The translations under genes were made by a program, and so were the position numbers. A stretch of 64,000 nt of DNA from Bacillota bacterium (GTDB taxonomy: Bacteria > Bacillota > UBA4882 > UBA8346): assembly GCA_023429995.1 (NCBI GenBank), contig JAEZCE010000078.1, positions 62,001-126,000 on the forward strand, written 5' to 3'. The notes beneath the pieces were generated by a model. That model did not search any database. It saw only the letters and a program-made list of their open reading frames with translations, and was not told the DNA's origin. This document shows, in pieces, positions 32,761-41,144 of this stretch (positions are counted from its first letter, which is position 1; every line of letters starts with the position of its first letter).

Positions 32761-34356
32761 ATGATTGGAAAAGTAAATGATGATTTCTTTCAAAAAAACA
32801 TACTTACCCATACCGGCCGCGAAGACCGGGATTTAATTATCGGTCCCAGCATGGGAGTGGATTCGGCCATTATCAAAACTGGGGACGGTTATATGGCCAT
32901 TGCCGAGGATCCGATTTTCCCCACTATGAGCATGACTCCGGATGACTTCGCTTTTCTGACGGTCCATATTGGAGCCAGCGATGTGGCGGTCATGGGGATT
33001 AAGCCGCGGTTTATGACCTATTCGCTGCTGCTCCCTCCCGGAACCCCGGAAAACTATATTCAGGCCCTGATTGGGAGTATCAGTCGATATGCAGCCGAAT
33101 TGGATATTTCCATCGCGGGCGGCCATACCGGTTTCTACGGGGCGGTCACCGTTCCCACCATTGGCGGCATCACGGTCTGGGGCAACGGCGCCGGCTATAT
33201 TTCACCCAAAAATGCCCGGGAAAATGATAATATCATCATCACTAAAGGCGCGGGCATCGAAGCGGCAGCCCTGCTGGCTTATGAATTCAAAGAACCCCTT
33301 CTCCGGCATCTTCCGGCGGATACCATTGAACGGGTCATCGCCAGAATGCGCGAAATAACCGTGGTCAAGGATGCTCTCATCGCTGCCCAAAACGACGGTG
33401 TTCATGCCATGCATGACGCAACGGAAGGCGGCCTGATAAGAGGGGTTTGGGAAATCGCCCGGGCTTCGGAAAAGGGAATTCAAATCAACGGGGATGATAT
33501 CTTCATTCCGGAAGATATCCAAAGTATTTGCGGCTTTTTTCACCTTAATCCCTGTGAAATCATTAGCGAGGGAACACTGATTCTCACCTGCTCCCCGGAA
33601 AAAACCGCGGAATTATTACTCGCCTATCAGAAGGCCGGAATTGAAGCGAAAGTGATCGGCAAGGTAACTTTCCCCGGAAAAGGCTATGTCTTGGTTAAAA
33701 ACGGCCAAGCTACACCCATAGTTCCGCCCGCCAAAGATCAATTCTGGGAGGTCTTCTTCAATTCCGCGGCATTAATTAACGGAAATCCCCCCCTTTCTGA
33801 TGAAAAAAGCAATTTCAAGCTATGTGAAGAGCTTCAAAATACCGTCGACATCTTATGCAGGGCCAATATCCACCCACTGATTCCGGAAATCGGAGCCAAC
33901 ATCGCCTATGCCGCCCCGGAGAGTGAAACGCTTGAAAAAATAGCCGCTGTTCCAGGCCGGATAATCAGGGTCAAAGAACAGTGCCTGCCCCTGGGTAAAG
34001 TGGAAATGGGCGCCAGCACCTATATGGGAAGCACCCTGTTGACCGTCAGAAAATATTTTCCCGCAGCCCGCTGCATTATGAACCTGCGAAGCAATGAAGC
34101 AATCCTCCGGGCCTGTGGCCACGCTGATTTTAAAACGGTGAAAATGCCCGTTCCCAAAGACTATCGCCAGTCCGATGAAGATTTTCACCATGATTTGGAG
34201 AAAGTATTACAAAGTTGCAATGACCTACCGGATATCGTTGAAATTCCGGATCGCCTGAATTTGGAAAAACTCATTCTGGTCCTAGGCGCTTCCCTGGAAG
34301 AGCTGGCAACGAAAGTGCTGGAAATTCAGGAAGCTGTCAATGTCAAAAAGAATTAA
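32761..34356 (+). CDS. AIR-synthase-like (HypE/ThiL-type) protein fused to ThiN thiamine-phosphate synthase
   Basis: A 531-residue cytoplasmic fusion. Residues about 1-335 show the PurM/HypE/ThiL-like ATP-binding fold: GVDSAIIKTGDGYMAIAED, TVHIGASDVAVMGIKPRF, ISIAGGHTGFYG, HAMHDATEGGLIRGVWEIA and ISEGTLILTC. Residues about 360-531 match ThiN, the thiamine-phosphate synthase otherwise fused to ThiD in archaea and Thermotoga: LIPEIGANIAYAAPESETLE, PLGKVEMGASTYMGSTLLTV, RCIMNLRSNEAILRACGH. Control by a TPP riboswitch supports a thiamine role. ThiN would join the pyrimidine and thiazole moieties; the N-terminal half could be a TMP kinase relative, but this is inference. AAAGGAG lies before the ATG. 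Confidence 0.85.
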   Translation: MIGKVNDDFFQKNILTHTGREDRDLIIGPSMGVDSAIIKTGDGYMAIAEDPIFPTMSMTPDDFAFLTVHIGASDVAVMGIKPRFMTYSLLLPPGTPENYIQALIGSISRYAAELDISIAGGHTGFYGAVTVPTIGGITVWGNGAGYISPKNARENDNIIITKGAGIEAAALLAYEFKEPLLRHLPADTIERVIARMREITVVKDALIAAQNDGVHAMHDATEGGLIRGVWEIARASEKGIQINGDDIFIPEDIQSICGFFHLNPCEIISEGTLILTCSPEKTAELLLAYQKAGIEAKVIGKVTFPGKGYVLVKNGQATPIVPPAKDQFWEVFFNSAALINGNPPLSDEKSNFKLCEELQNTVDILCRANIHPLIPEIGANIAYAAPESETLEKIAAVPGRIIRVKEQCLPLGKVEMGASTYMGSTLLTVRKYFPAARCIMNLRSNEAILRACGHADFKTVKMPVPKDYRQSDEDFHHDLEKVLQSCNDLPDIVEIPDRLNLEKLILVLGASLEELATKVLEIQEAVNVKKN

Positions 34357-34407
34357 AAGCGCCATTATATCCATTATGACACGCTTTTTGAACAACACCA
34401 GACCCGG

Positions 34408-35002
34408 GAGTCAATGTCATCAGGCGATAATATTTATTAAAATGCAAGTCGAAAAGCTGGTCCTTGACCTCTCTCGCGCCTTCAATTTGAAGGCGAGCTC
34501 TTCCCCCGTTGCGGGGAGAGTAACCCCACGCCTTCGAAGGCGTGCTGGCTCCGTAGTCAAATTGCTTTTGGAGGTCGTAGTCTTCGAACTCTAAAGAGTT
34601 CGCGGTTACTCTTCCACTGAACCGTCTGTCAGAAATAACATCTTTTGGGAAGAGCCCGCCTTTCTCGAAAGGCGCGAGTTAGGTCAAATAGGCAAGTTTG
34701 ATCTATGTCCCATTTTATGGAAGCATAGCCTTATGACATTGACCCCGCCCTCTCCGGCGATGCAGCTCAGAGAAGCAAAATCACGGCGAGGGATGTTAAG
34801 CGGTAAACTGGGCCTTTTTAAAAACCAAAAATTTGAAGCCTAAAAGATTGGCGCGAATTTCATTCGATACACCTCTCCCCGTCGAATAGCCGTCATTGAA
34901 ACCGCGCGCGCGACTTCGTCGGGGAGAGGCCGGGTGAGAGGTCGGCATTTAGATCCGAGAGTTTTGGGAAATTTCTCCATGATAGCCTGATGACATTGAC
35001 CC
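34408..35002. repeat. Intergenic repeat island with inverted and direct repeats
   Basis: The 826-bp gap 34357-35182 contains no plausible gene. It is bounded by inverted copies of TCAATGTCATCAGG (34411-34424) and CCTGATGACATTGA (34986-34999). The latter belongs to a 21-bp direct repeat, ATAGCCTnATGACATTGACCC with one varying base, at 34725-34745 and 34982-35002. A separate hairpin pairs CCTCTCCCCG (34872-34881) with CGGGGAGAGG (34920-34929). The pattern suggests repeated insertion of small non-coding elements. Confidence 0.6.
34464..34687. repeat. Nested palindromic element (MITE/REP-like)
   Basis: About 224 bp flanked by imperfect inverted arms of about 40 bp: the left begins TTGACCTCTCTCGCGCC and ends GAGCTCTTCCC; the right begins GGGAAGAGCCCGCC and ends GCGCGAGTTAGGTCAA. 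Inside are an inverted GAGAGTAACC/GGTTACTCTTCC pair, the perfect 18-bp palindrome at 34527-34544 (CACGCCTTCGAAGGCGTG) and a CGAACTC/GAGTTCG hairpin at 34585-34602. The whole can fold into a large multi-branched structure. No ORF fills it, so it would be non-autonomous. Confidence 0.6.
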
Positions 35003-35120
35003 GGGAGTATCCATCTACCGGGCTGGTATATAAAATCATCTATTCATAAAGATTTGATTCTACCCGCCAGCTTAGTCGATTAATCTTCAAAGGCTCATTT
35101 CAATAATCCATACACCCATT

Positions 35121-35178
35121 TATATTCTCGCGCAGAGACGTCAGCGCCTTTTGGTGCTGCAGGCGCGGAGAAAAGATC
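35121..35178 (-). repeat. GC-rich dispersed repeat, copy 2
   Basis: Read on the minus strand it contains TTTTCTCCGCGCCTGCAGCACC and ends ACGTCTCTGCGCGAGAATAT, paralleling the element near 2111-2165 (same ends, similar middle). It stands directly next to the stop of the secreted metallopeptidase gene and could fold as TTCTC...GAGAA hairpin. Confidence 0.5.
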
Positions 35179-35182
35179 AAAT

Positions 35183-36703
35183 CTACGGTCCCAGCGTTGC
35201 ATTTTCATCAATCAGCCACGGATAATCCGGATTTTGTTTTTTCGGTACCAGTTTGTACGCCACTCCCGGTTCCAGCTTGTCGAATTCCCCATCGGGAACC
35301 GCCGCCCATAAGCCCCAAAAGGTGATTCCTTTTACCATATAAACAGTCCCTTCATAGAGCCGGGCGGTGGCTACCGGATTTCCTCCGGCCAAAAGCTCAA
35401 ATTCGCCGCCGGCCTTATTCAAAAAATCACCGACAAGTTTTCCCGGTGAATTCCGTAAAGGAGAGAATTCAACGTCCAGCAAAAGGCTATGCGGCTTTTT
35501 GGCCTTGAGTCCCGGAATCCTGGAGTCTCCTTCCCAATAGGCATAATCTACCCGGGCTGCTTTGATCTCTTGGGGTTCAACCAATGCTTTGGGCCCGACA
35601 TCATAGATTTGACCGCTACTTTTGGCTTTGAAATATTCCAGGATCACCGGTAAAAAATCTTCAAATCGCGGATATTTATCCCGCTGGGCCAGGTATTTAT
35701 TTTTGATTAAGGCATGAACCTGATCAAGGTCGTCCCAGCCGGCCGCTTTCTCATTTACCCAGCTTTCGTAGGCCAAATCCGGACTATGGTATTTGTCGAG
35801 GGTTGCCAGAGTGACCGCTCTGGCCAAAAGTTCATTGAGAAAACTTCGGCAATCATTCTTCATAAAGCCTTGGGCCTTGCCGAATGACCGCTTTATATAT
35901 TTTTGATGGCGGTGAATGAAAGCCCGGTTTTTATCTAAAATCGGTCCCAAAAAATGGTGGGCGTTTTCATGGATGATGATACCGGGCATCGAAAACTCGC
36001 CTATGAATGGATTGATGATAGTGATATAAGTCACGGTCTTATCCGGATTTTCAACCGGCAGCGCCGAACCGCCCTTGTACAATGGCGACAACAATATTTC
36101 AAACTTATCTTTGGACGCCGTCACTCCAAAGAAATCTTCCAACTCGCCTACATAGTCAAAACCATATTTAGTAACAAAATTTGCCGTCAGTTCATTGTAT
36201 TTCGGCAGATTTTGAGCCCAAAACTGCCCTGAACCGGTTTCATCGTAAAAGTGCCGCAAATCCTTTTGGATATTCATGGTCAAAGAGCCGGGAGTATTTC
36301 TGAATACTCTATCGGAAGTAAGGATTTGCCCGTAACTTAAGACTTCGGCAGTAATCGGATTGGGAAATTTATTATAAGGAATATTCACGAATTTATGGGA
36401 TAGTTTGTTGAATTTCCGGGCATATTCATCATTTTGAAACGGATAATAATAGGATTTAACGGTTTCCGCGATTTCATTATCGGTCGTATAAGCCGGATGC
36501 GTAAAACCGCTGCCGGTCTCGGTGGCGATATATAACATTTCCAGATTCAGGTTAATCCCCACAAAAGTATTTTTCCCGGTTTTGTATTGTTGCACAGTGC
36601 CGATGCCGTCGATATTATAAGGCTGCTGCGTGATAATATTATCCGCAAACGTTAGGCTGCATAAAAATGCTGCAAATACAATCCATGCAAAGAATTTTCT
36701 CAT
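35183..36703 (-). CDS. Secreted putative zinc metallopeptidase (DUF4932-like)
   Basis: A 506-residue exported protein with signal peptide MRKFFAWIVFAAFLCSLTF (cleavage probably near TFADN). Residues about 244-252 read IIIHENAHHFLG, an HExxH zinc-binding motif, and a downstream helix with NELLARAVTLATL can supply a third ligand glutamate, as in gluzincin-like families. The C-terminal 120 residues (SLLLDVEFSPLRN..., FELLAGGNPVATARLYEG) look like a beta domain. The protein is therefore probably a cell-surface or secreted peptidase; substrate unknown. AAGGGGG precedes the ATG. It is monocistronic, flanked by repeats downstream and the rib operon upstream. Confidence 0.7.
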   Translation of the reverse strand: MRKFFAWIVFAAFLCSLTFADNIITQQPYNIDGIGTVQQYKTGKNTFVGINLNLEMLYIATETGSGFTHPAYTTDNEIAETVKSYYYPFQNDEYARKFNKLSHKFVNIPYNKFPNPITAEVLSYGQILTSDRVFRNTPGSLTMNIQKDLRHFYDETGSGQFWAQNLPKYNELTANFVTKYGFDYVGELEDFFGVTASKDKFEILLSPLYKGGSALPVENPDKTVTYITIINPFIGEFSMPGIIIHENAHHFLGPILDKNRAFIHRHQKYIKRSFGKAQGFMKNDCRSFLNELLARAVTLATLDKYHSPDLAYESWVNEKAAGWDDLDQVHALIKNKYLAQRDKYPRFEDFLPVILEYFKAKSSGQIYDVGPKALVEPQEIKAARVDYAYWEGDSRIPGLKAKKPHSLLLDVEFSPLRNSPGKLVGDFLNKAGGEFELLAGGNPVATARLYEGTVYMVKGITFWGLWAAVPDGEFDKLEPGVAYKLVPKKQNPDYPWLIDENATLGP

Positions 36704-36889
36704 CTTTACCCCCTTCTCATTCAGATCTTACCTACTTTAAGATCTCCGGCAGTAACTCGGCTTTTTTCATTATAAATCTTAAATCTTAAATATTATCAAT
36801 GCAATTCCAGATTATTCGTAAAATTTTGGATAATCTTCGGCTAGTCGATGTTTGAGGCTGAATTGAGGATTTTTCGTAAAATAAAGGAA

Positions 36890-36954
36890 TGATCCGGCAT
36901 GGGTTTGCAACCAAAGGCCGTCATGATGGGCTTTGAAGGTCTCTTGCCGGATCA
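36890..36954 (-). terminator. Structured hairpin after the rib operon
   Basis: TGATCCGGCA (36890-36899) and TGCCGGATCA (36945-36954) form a perfect 10-bp outer stem, and the loop can form an inner stem with ACC-AAAGGCC and GGCTTT-GGT segments. It lies 40 bp after the ribH stop on the minus strand. The following bases are only moderately T-rich. Confidence 0.45.
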
Positions 36955-36993
36955 AGGTTACCCTTTCATATCAGGGGAACATCGGGTTTCGTT

Positions 36994-37473
36994 TCATTTT
37001 AGGTATTCCATGGTTTTCAATAGATTGGCCATCTCAATAGCGGTTACCGCGGCATCATACCCTTTATTGCCGGACTTGACGCCGGCTCGTTCGATGGCCT
37101 GTTCGAGATTGTCGGTGGTTAATACCCCAAAAGCTATCGGCAACCCCGTATCCAGGGAAACTTTGGCGATGCCTTTCGACATCTCCGCCGCCACATAATC
37201 AAAATGAGGAGTAGCCCCCCGGATTACCGCGCCCAAGCAAATCAAGGCGTCGAATTTTTTGAATCCGGCCATTTTTTGAACCACCAACGGGATTTCGAAT
37301 GCTCCCGGAACCCATGAAACTTCGATATCGGATTCCGCCGCGCCATGCCGGACAAGGGCGTCGAGGGCCCCGCTTAAAAGTTTATTGCTGATCAATTCAT
37401 TAAACCGCCCAATGACAATTCCAAATTTTAAACCGGTGGCAATCAATTTTCCTTCATTCATTTTAATCGGCAT
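36994..37473 (-). CDS. ribH: 6,7-dimethyl-8-ribityllumazine synthase
   Basis: Condenses the ribityl-uracil intermediate with dihydroxybutanone phosphate to give lumazine, the penultimate step of riboflavin synthesis; it normally assembles into a 60-mer shell. 159 residues with GIVIGRFNELISNKLLSGALDAL, SWVPGAFEIPLV, ALICLGAVIRGATPHFDYVA and PIAFGVLTTDNLEQAIERAG. Its start overlaps the end of ribBA by 11 bases, so translation is coupled. It is the last gene of the rib operon. Confidence 0.96.
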   Translation of the reverse strand: MPIKMNEGKLIATGLKFGIVIGRFNELISNKLLSGALDALVRHGAAESDIEVSWVPGAFEIPLVVQKMAGFKKFDALICLGAVIRGATPHFDYVAAEMSKGIAKVSLDTGLPIAFGVLTTDNLEQAIERAGVKSGNKGYDAAVTAIEMANLLKTMEYLK

Positions 37474-38731
37474 TTTGTTTATTCGCGCAGACGCGCGCCT
37501 CCTCCAACGGTTTTTGCGGATTAACCATCGTTAACCCTTCGAAAAGATGACCCATCCGCTCTTTTTTGGTGTTCAAATAGCCAATGTTGGTGGCATTGAC
37601 TTCCGCATAAAGCGGCACTCTTTCCACAATCTCCAGCCCATGACCGTTTAATCCCGCTATCTTCCGCGGATTATTGGTCAAAAGCCGGATCCGTTTCAAC
37701 CCCAAATCGGCCAATATTTGGGCTCCAATACCGTAATCCCTCATATCGGCGGGAAAACCGAGCCGGATATTGGCGTCCACGGTGTCAAGGCCTTCATCCT
37801 GAAGCTCATAAGCGCGGATTTTATTAACCAGTCCAATCCCCCGCCCTTCCTGACGCATATACAGTAAAACTCCTTTCCCTTCAAGGGTGATTTCTTTTAA
37901 TGATGCCTCAAGCTGCTCGCCACAGTCACAACGGGTCGAATGAAACACTTCTCCGGTAAGGCACTCCGAATGAACTCTTACCAAAACCGGTTTAGCCCCA
38001 TTGGTTATCTCCCCTTTGACCAAAGCGAGATGGTGTTCCCCATTGATCATGTTTTCATAGGCAATCATTTTAAATTCGCCGTAAACCGTAGGCAGCTTGG
38101 CTGCGGCAACTTTTTTGACCAATTTTTCGTTTTCCCGGCGGTATTGGATCAAGGCGGCCACAGTGATGATTTTCAGGCCGTGTCTTTGGACAAAATCCGT
38201 TAACTGGGGTAACCGGGCCATCGTCCCATCATCATTCATGATTTCACAAATTAAGCCCGCCGGCAGGAGGCCGGCCATTCGGGTCAAATCGACGGCGGCT
38301 TCGGTATGGCCTGCCCGTCTTAAGACTCCGCCGTTTTTGGCAATCAGCGGAAAAATATGCCCGGGTTTATTGAAGTCTTCGGCTTTGGCCGATGGATTGG
38401 CCAATTCATTCACCGTGCGGGCCCGTTCATGGGCGGAAATTCCTGTGGTAGAATCCTTATGGTCAACCGTAACCGTAAAAGCGGTCCCCATATGCTCTTG
38501 ATTCCGTTCCACCATCATCGGTAAGCCCAAATCTTTGGCTCGCTCCTCCGTTAACGGGGCGCAGAGCATTCCTTTACCATAGGTGGCCATGAAATTAACA
38601 CTTCCCGGAGTAACTTTTTCGGCAGCCATCAAAAGGTCGCCTTCGTTTTCCCGGTCTTCGTCATCGACGACGACGATCATTTTTCCCAGTTTCAGGTCTT
38701 CCAGTACTTCTGGAATAGAATTGAACTCCAT
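37463..38731 (-). CDS. ribBA: Bifunctional DHBP synthase / GTP cyclohydrolase II
   Basis: Two fused enzymes, 422 residues. The N-terminal RibB half makes 3,4-dihydroxy-2-butanone 4-phosphate from ribulose 5-phosphate (VVDDEDRENEGDLLMAAEKVT, HTEAAVDLTRMAGL). The C-terminal RibA half opens GTP (zinc cysteines in SECLTGEVFHSTRCDCGEQL, then GRGIGLVNKIRAYELQDEG and LLTNNPRKI). It supplies both precursors for lumazine synthase. It lies 11 bp after ribE and overlaps ribH. Confidence 0.97.
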   Translation of the reverse strand: MEFNSIPEVLEDLKLGKMIVVVDDEDRENEGDLLMAAEKVTPGSVNFMATYGKGMLCAPLTEERAKDLGLPMMVERNQEHMGTAFTVTVDHKDSTTGISAHERARTVNELANPSAKAEDFNKPGHIFPLIAKNGGVLRRAGHTEAAVDLTRMAGLLPAGLICEIMNDDGTMARLPQLTDFVQRHGLKIITVAALIQYRRENEKLVKKVAAAKLPTVYGEFKMIAYENMINGEHHLALVKGEITNGAKPVLVRVHSECLTGEVFHSTRCDCGEQLEASLKEITLEGKGVLLYMRQEGRGIGLVNKIRAYELQDEGLDTVDANIRLGFPADMRDYGIGAQILADLGLKRIRLLTNNPRKIAGLNGHGLEIVERVPLYAEVNATNIGYLNTKKERMGHLFEGLTMVNPQKPLEEARVCANKQNAD

Positions 38732-38742
38732 AGGACTCCTCC

Positions 38743-39399
38743 TTATCGCATAAAGCCATTTTCTTTTAAAAAATCGACAGTAATTCTGTTGCCGCTCTCA
38801 GGATGATTTGAAATCCCGTTGATCAGCCCATGTACATATTTGCCAATCACATCGCACTCGATATTCACTGGATCTCCTTCTTTTTTGTGATTGAGATTGG
38901 TTATTTGGCGGGTAAGCGGAATCAATGAAACCCGGAAATCGCTTGAACCGATGGATGCTACGGTTAGACTGACGCCATTGATGGCCACCGATCCTTGAGG
39001 CACAAGGTATTTTAAAATGGCTGGAGACGCTTTCAGGGTAAGCCAAACCGCATTATTTTCAATCTGTTTCCGGAAAACGTTTCCGGCGCCGTCAATATGT
39101 CCGGAAACAATGTGCCCCCCCAAACGGTCGGAAAGCTTTAGCGCCCGCTCCAGGTTTACTTCCTGGCCGGCGGTCAATGAATGGAGGGAGGATTTACGGA
39201 GCGTTTCCGGCATCACATCCACGGTAAACCCATCCATGCCAAAATCGTTGACTGTCAGGCAAATACCATCCACCGCCACACTATCGCCTACTTTCAGATC
39301 CGTTAGGATATTTTGGCATTCAACCGAAAGCCGATAGGAATTCCCGCCGGATACCATCCCCCTCACCCTGCCCAGTTCTTCAATAATTCCGGTAAACAT
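38743..39399 (-). CDS. ribE: Riboflavin synthase, alpha subunit
   Basis: Dismutates two lumazine molecules into riboflavin and the ribityl-uracil intermediate. 218 residues made of two tandem lumazine-binding barrels: first MFTGIIEELGRV through VMPETLRKSSL, second GGHIVSGHIDGAGNV through VSLIPLTRQITNL. The GDSVAVDGICLTV and QGSVAINGVSLTV repeats show the internal duplication. Normal length. It is between ribD and ribBA in the operon. Confidence 0.96.
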   Translation of the reverse strand: MFTGIIEELGRVRGMVSGGNSYRLSVECQNILTDLKVGDSVAVDGICLTVNDFGMDGFTVDVMPETLRKSSLHSLTAGQEVNLERALKLSDRLGGHIVSGHIDGAGNVFRKQIENNAVWLTLKASPAILKYLVPQGSVAINGVSLTVASIGSSDFRVSLIPLTRQITNLNHKKEGDPVNIECDVIGKYVHGLINGISNHPESGNRITVDFLKENGFMR

Positions 39400-39439
39400 G
39401 ATCCTACTCCTTATTCTTTTGATACGGTTGAAGCCATGT

Positions 39440-40540
39440 TCATAAATATCCCTGAACGAGGATGTCTTCCGCCACCACTTCCACCGTAACTTCTTTTAAT
39501 ACCAGCGAATCTTTCACAAATTCCCGGCCGTGACCTTCAACGGCGGTTAAGGCCGATGCCCCTCCCATGATTTTGGGAGCAACAAAAAACATTACCTTAT
39601 CCACGATTCCCGCTTCCAAGGCGGCTGCATTCAGGGTACCGCCTCCTTCCAACAGTACGCTGTCGATCTCCATTGCCGCCAGTTCCTTCATGAGCCGGCC
39701 CAGATCCACTCTTCCATCGTCCCCATCCGCTTGGATGATGGATACCCCTTTGGCCCTCAACGCCTCTTCCCTGGCCGGCGCTATTTGGGAAGTGGTTGCC
39801 AAGATTGTCTTGGAGCCGTAAACTGCTGCCAGGGATATTACCTTACTCTCCTCCGGAATTCTGCCCCGGCTGTCCACAATAATCCGAACCGGGTTTTGAG
39901 GCTCCTCACCTTCACAGCGGGCGGTTAATAAGGGATCATCCCGCAAGACCGTATGAATACCCACCATGATCCCGGCCACCCTTTGCCTGATCCGGTGGAC
40001 ATACCGCCTGGAACTCTCGCCCGATATCCATTTGGAATCGCCGCAGCGGGAAGCGATTTTTCCGTCCAGAGTGACGGCGGCTTTTAAAATTACAAAAGGG
40101 CTTTTGCGGGTGATATATTTGCAAAATATTTCATTCAGTCTTGCGGCTTCGGCTTGCAGGATACCGACAACAACCTCGATTCCCGCCGCTCTTAACATTT
40201 CAATCCCCTGACCCGACACTTTGGGATTGGGATCGACCATCGCGACGACGACTTTGGCAATACCCGCCTCAATGATGGCTTTGGCGCACGGGGGAGTCCT
40301 GCCGTAATGAGAGCAAGGCTCCATATTAACATATAAGGTAGTGCCCCTAATATCCTGCCGGGCTTTATGGATGGCGGCCACCTCGGCATGGGCCTTTCCC
40401 AATGCTTCATGATATCCTTCGGAAATGATTCGCCCGTTTTGGACAATGACCGCCCCCACCAGCGGATTAGGATTGGTCCTGCCCCAACCGGCTTGAGCAA
40501 GCTCCAATACTCTTTGCATATAAAATTGATGATCGCTCAT
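39440..40540 (-). CDS. ribD: Bifunctional riboflavin deaminase/reductase
   Basis: Carries out deamination and side-chain reduction of the pyrimidine intermediate. 366 residues: N-terminal cytidine-deaminase-like zinc domain with HAEVAAI and PCSHYGRTPPC ligands, C-terminal NADPH reductase domain with VILKAAVTLDGKIAS, SGESSRRYVHRIR and SVLLEGGGTLNAAAL. It is the first gene of the rib operon, behind an FMN riboswitch and terminator. Confidence 0.96.
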   Translation of the reverse strand: MSDHQFYMQRVLELAQAGWGRTNPNPLVGAVIVQNGRIISEGYHEALGKAHAEVAAIHKARQDIRGTTLYVNMEPCSHYGRTPPCAKAIIEAGIAKVVVAMVDPNPKVSGQGIEMLRAAGIEVVVGILQAEAARLNEIFCKYITRKSPFVILKAAVTLDGKIASRCGDSKWISGESSRRYVHRIRQRVAGIMVGIHTVLRDDPLLTARCEGEEPQNPVRIIVDSRGRIPEESKVISLAAVYGSKTILATTSQIAPAREEALRAKGVSIIQADGDDGRVDLGRLMKELAAMEIDSVLLEGGGTLNAAALEAGIVDKVMFFVAPKIMGGASALTAVEGHGREFVKDSLVLKEVTVEVVAEDILVQGYL

Positions 40541-40580
40541 AAAAACCCCCTGCCTACCTTCTATTTTGTTTCAGATATAC

Positions 40581-40617
40581 AAAAAAATCCCCGGAAGTAA
40601 AATACTCCTAGGGATTT
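40581..40617 (-). terminator. Riboswitch-controlled terminator before ribD
   Basis: On the minus strand AATCCC and GGGATT pair with additional GGA/TCC pairs between, followed by seven T. It sits between the FMN aptamer and ribD, where ligand-bound aptamer would let it form. Confidence 0.75.
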
Positions 40618-40640
40618 CGAATCAAACGCCAAAAAAATAT

Positions 40641-40781
40641 GGTTCTTCTTTCATCCAGACTGTACTGTCGGCTCCGGAATCTGACCGGATCTGCTTGCGC
40701 TCGCGGGCTTATTGTTTATGAAGCTTATGCCTTCATATCAATCTACCGCCGGTAAGGAATTGCACCTGTCCCTGAAGAGTT
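40641..40781 (-). ncRNA. FMN riboswitch (RFN element)
   Basis: The conserved flavin-mononucleotide aptamer is recognised on the minus strand by CTTCAGGGACAGGTGCAATTCC-like 5' sequence, ACCGGCGGTAGAT, CCCGCGAGC, ATCCGGTCAGATTCCGGAGCC and GACAGTACAGTCTGGATGAAAG at the 3' end. It precedes ribD and should shut off the riboflavin operon when FMN is plentiful. Confidence 0.95.
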
Positions 40782-40810
40782 ATTCAATTTTAGAATATTA
40801 CATCGAATAT

Positions 40811-40839
40811 AAAATACCACGCTTTGGCGAAAAAGTCAA
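40811..40839 (-). promoter_or_regulatory. Promoter of the riboflavin operon
   Basis: Minus strand TTGACT (40834-40839), a 17-bp spacer and TATTTT (40811-40816), about 30 bp upstream of the FMN aptamer. Confidence 0.65.
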
Positions 40840-41028
40840 TCATCCTTTCCACCTTTCATTTTTTATCGCCTCCTGCCCCTCCTTACTCTCATTGCCCCCA
40901 ATCAACGGGTTGAATCGAGGCTGCTTAAAAAGCAATTCAAAATCAATAAACAACCGCCTCCAATTGATGTCCCAAAATGAGGGTTTATACAATATATAAC
41001 ATCGTTGGATAATTAAACGTTTATACAT
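40840..41028 (-). CDS. Doubtful small ORF upstream of the rib promoter
   Basis: A 62-codon ORF beginning MYKRLIIQRCYIL and ending GGNESKEGQEAIKNERWKG, with AAAGG six bases upstream of the ATG. It resembles no known family. Amino-acid composition changes from hydrophobic/aromatic to charged along its length, which can occur by chance in such DNA. It would lie between ptsI and the rib promoter. The flanking 41029-41144 stretch shows only repeated GTTTATACAnT motifs. Confidence 0.22.
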   Translation of the reverse strand: MYKRLIIQRCYILYKPSFWDINWRRLFIDFELLFKQPRFNPLIGGNESKEGQEAIKNERWKG

Positions 41029-41144
41029 TGTATACCTTTATCGATAATTTTCCTTTGGAGACAGCCCCGTCGATAGTTTTATGAAAATGATTTTTTTACA
41101 ATCAAAAAAATCTTTCCGGTTGAGTCGGCGATCCTTTTCTCTTA

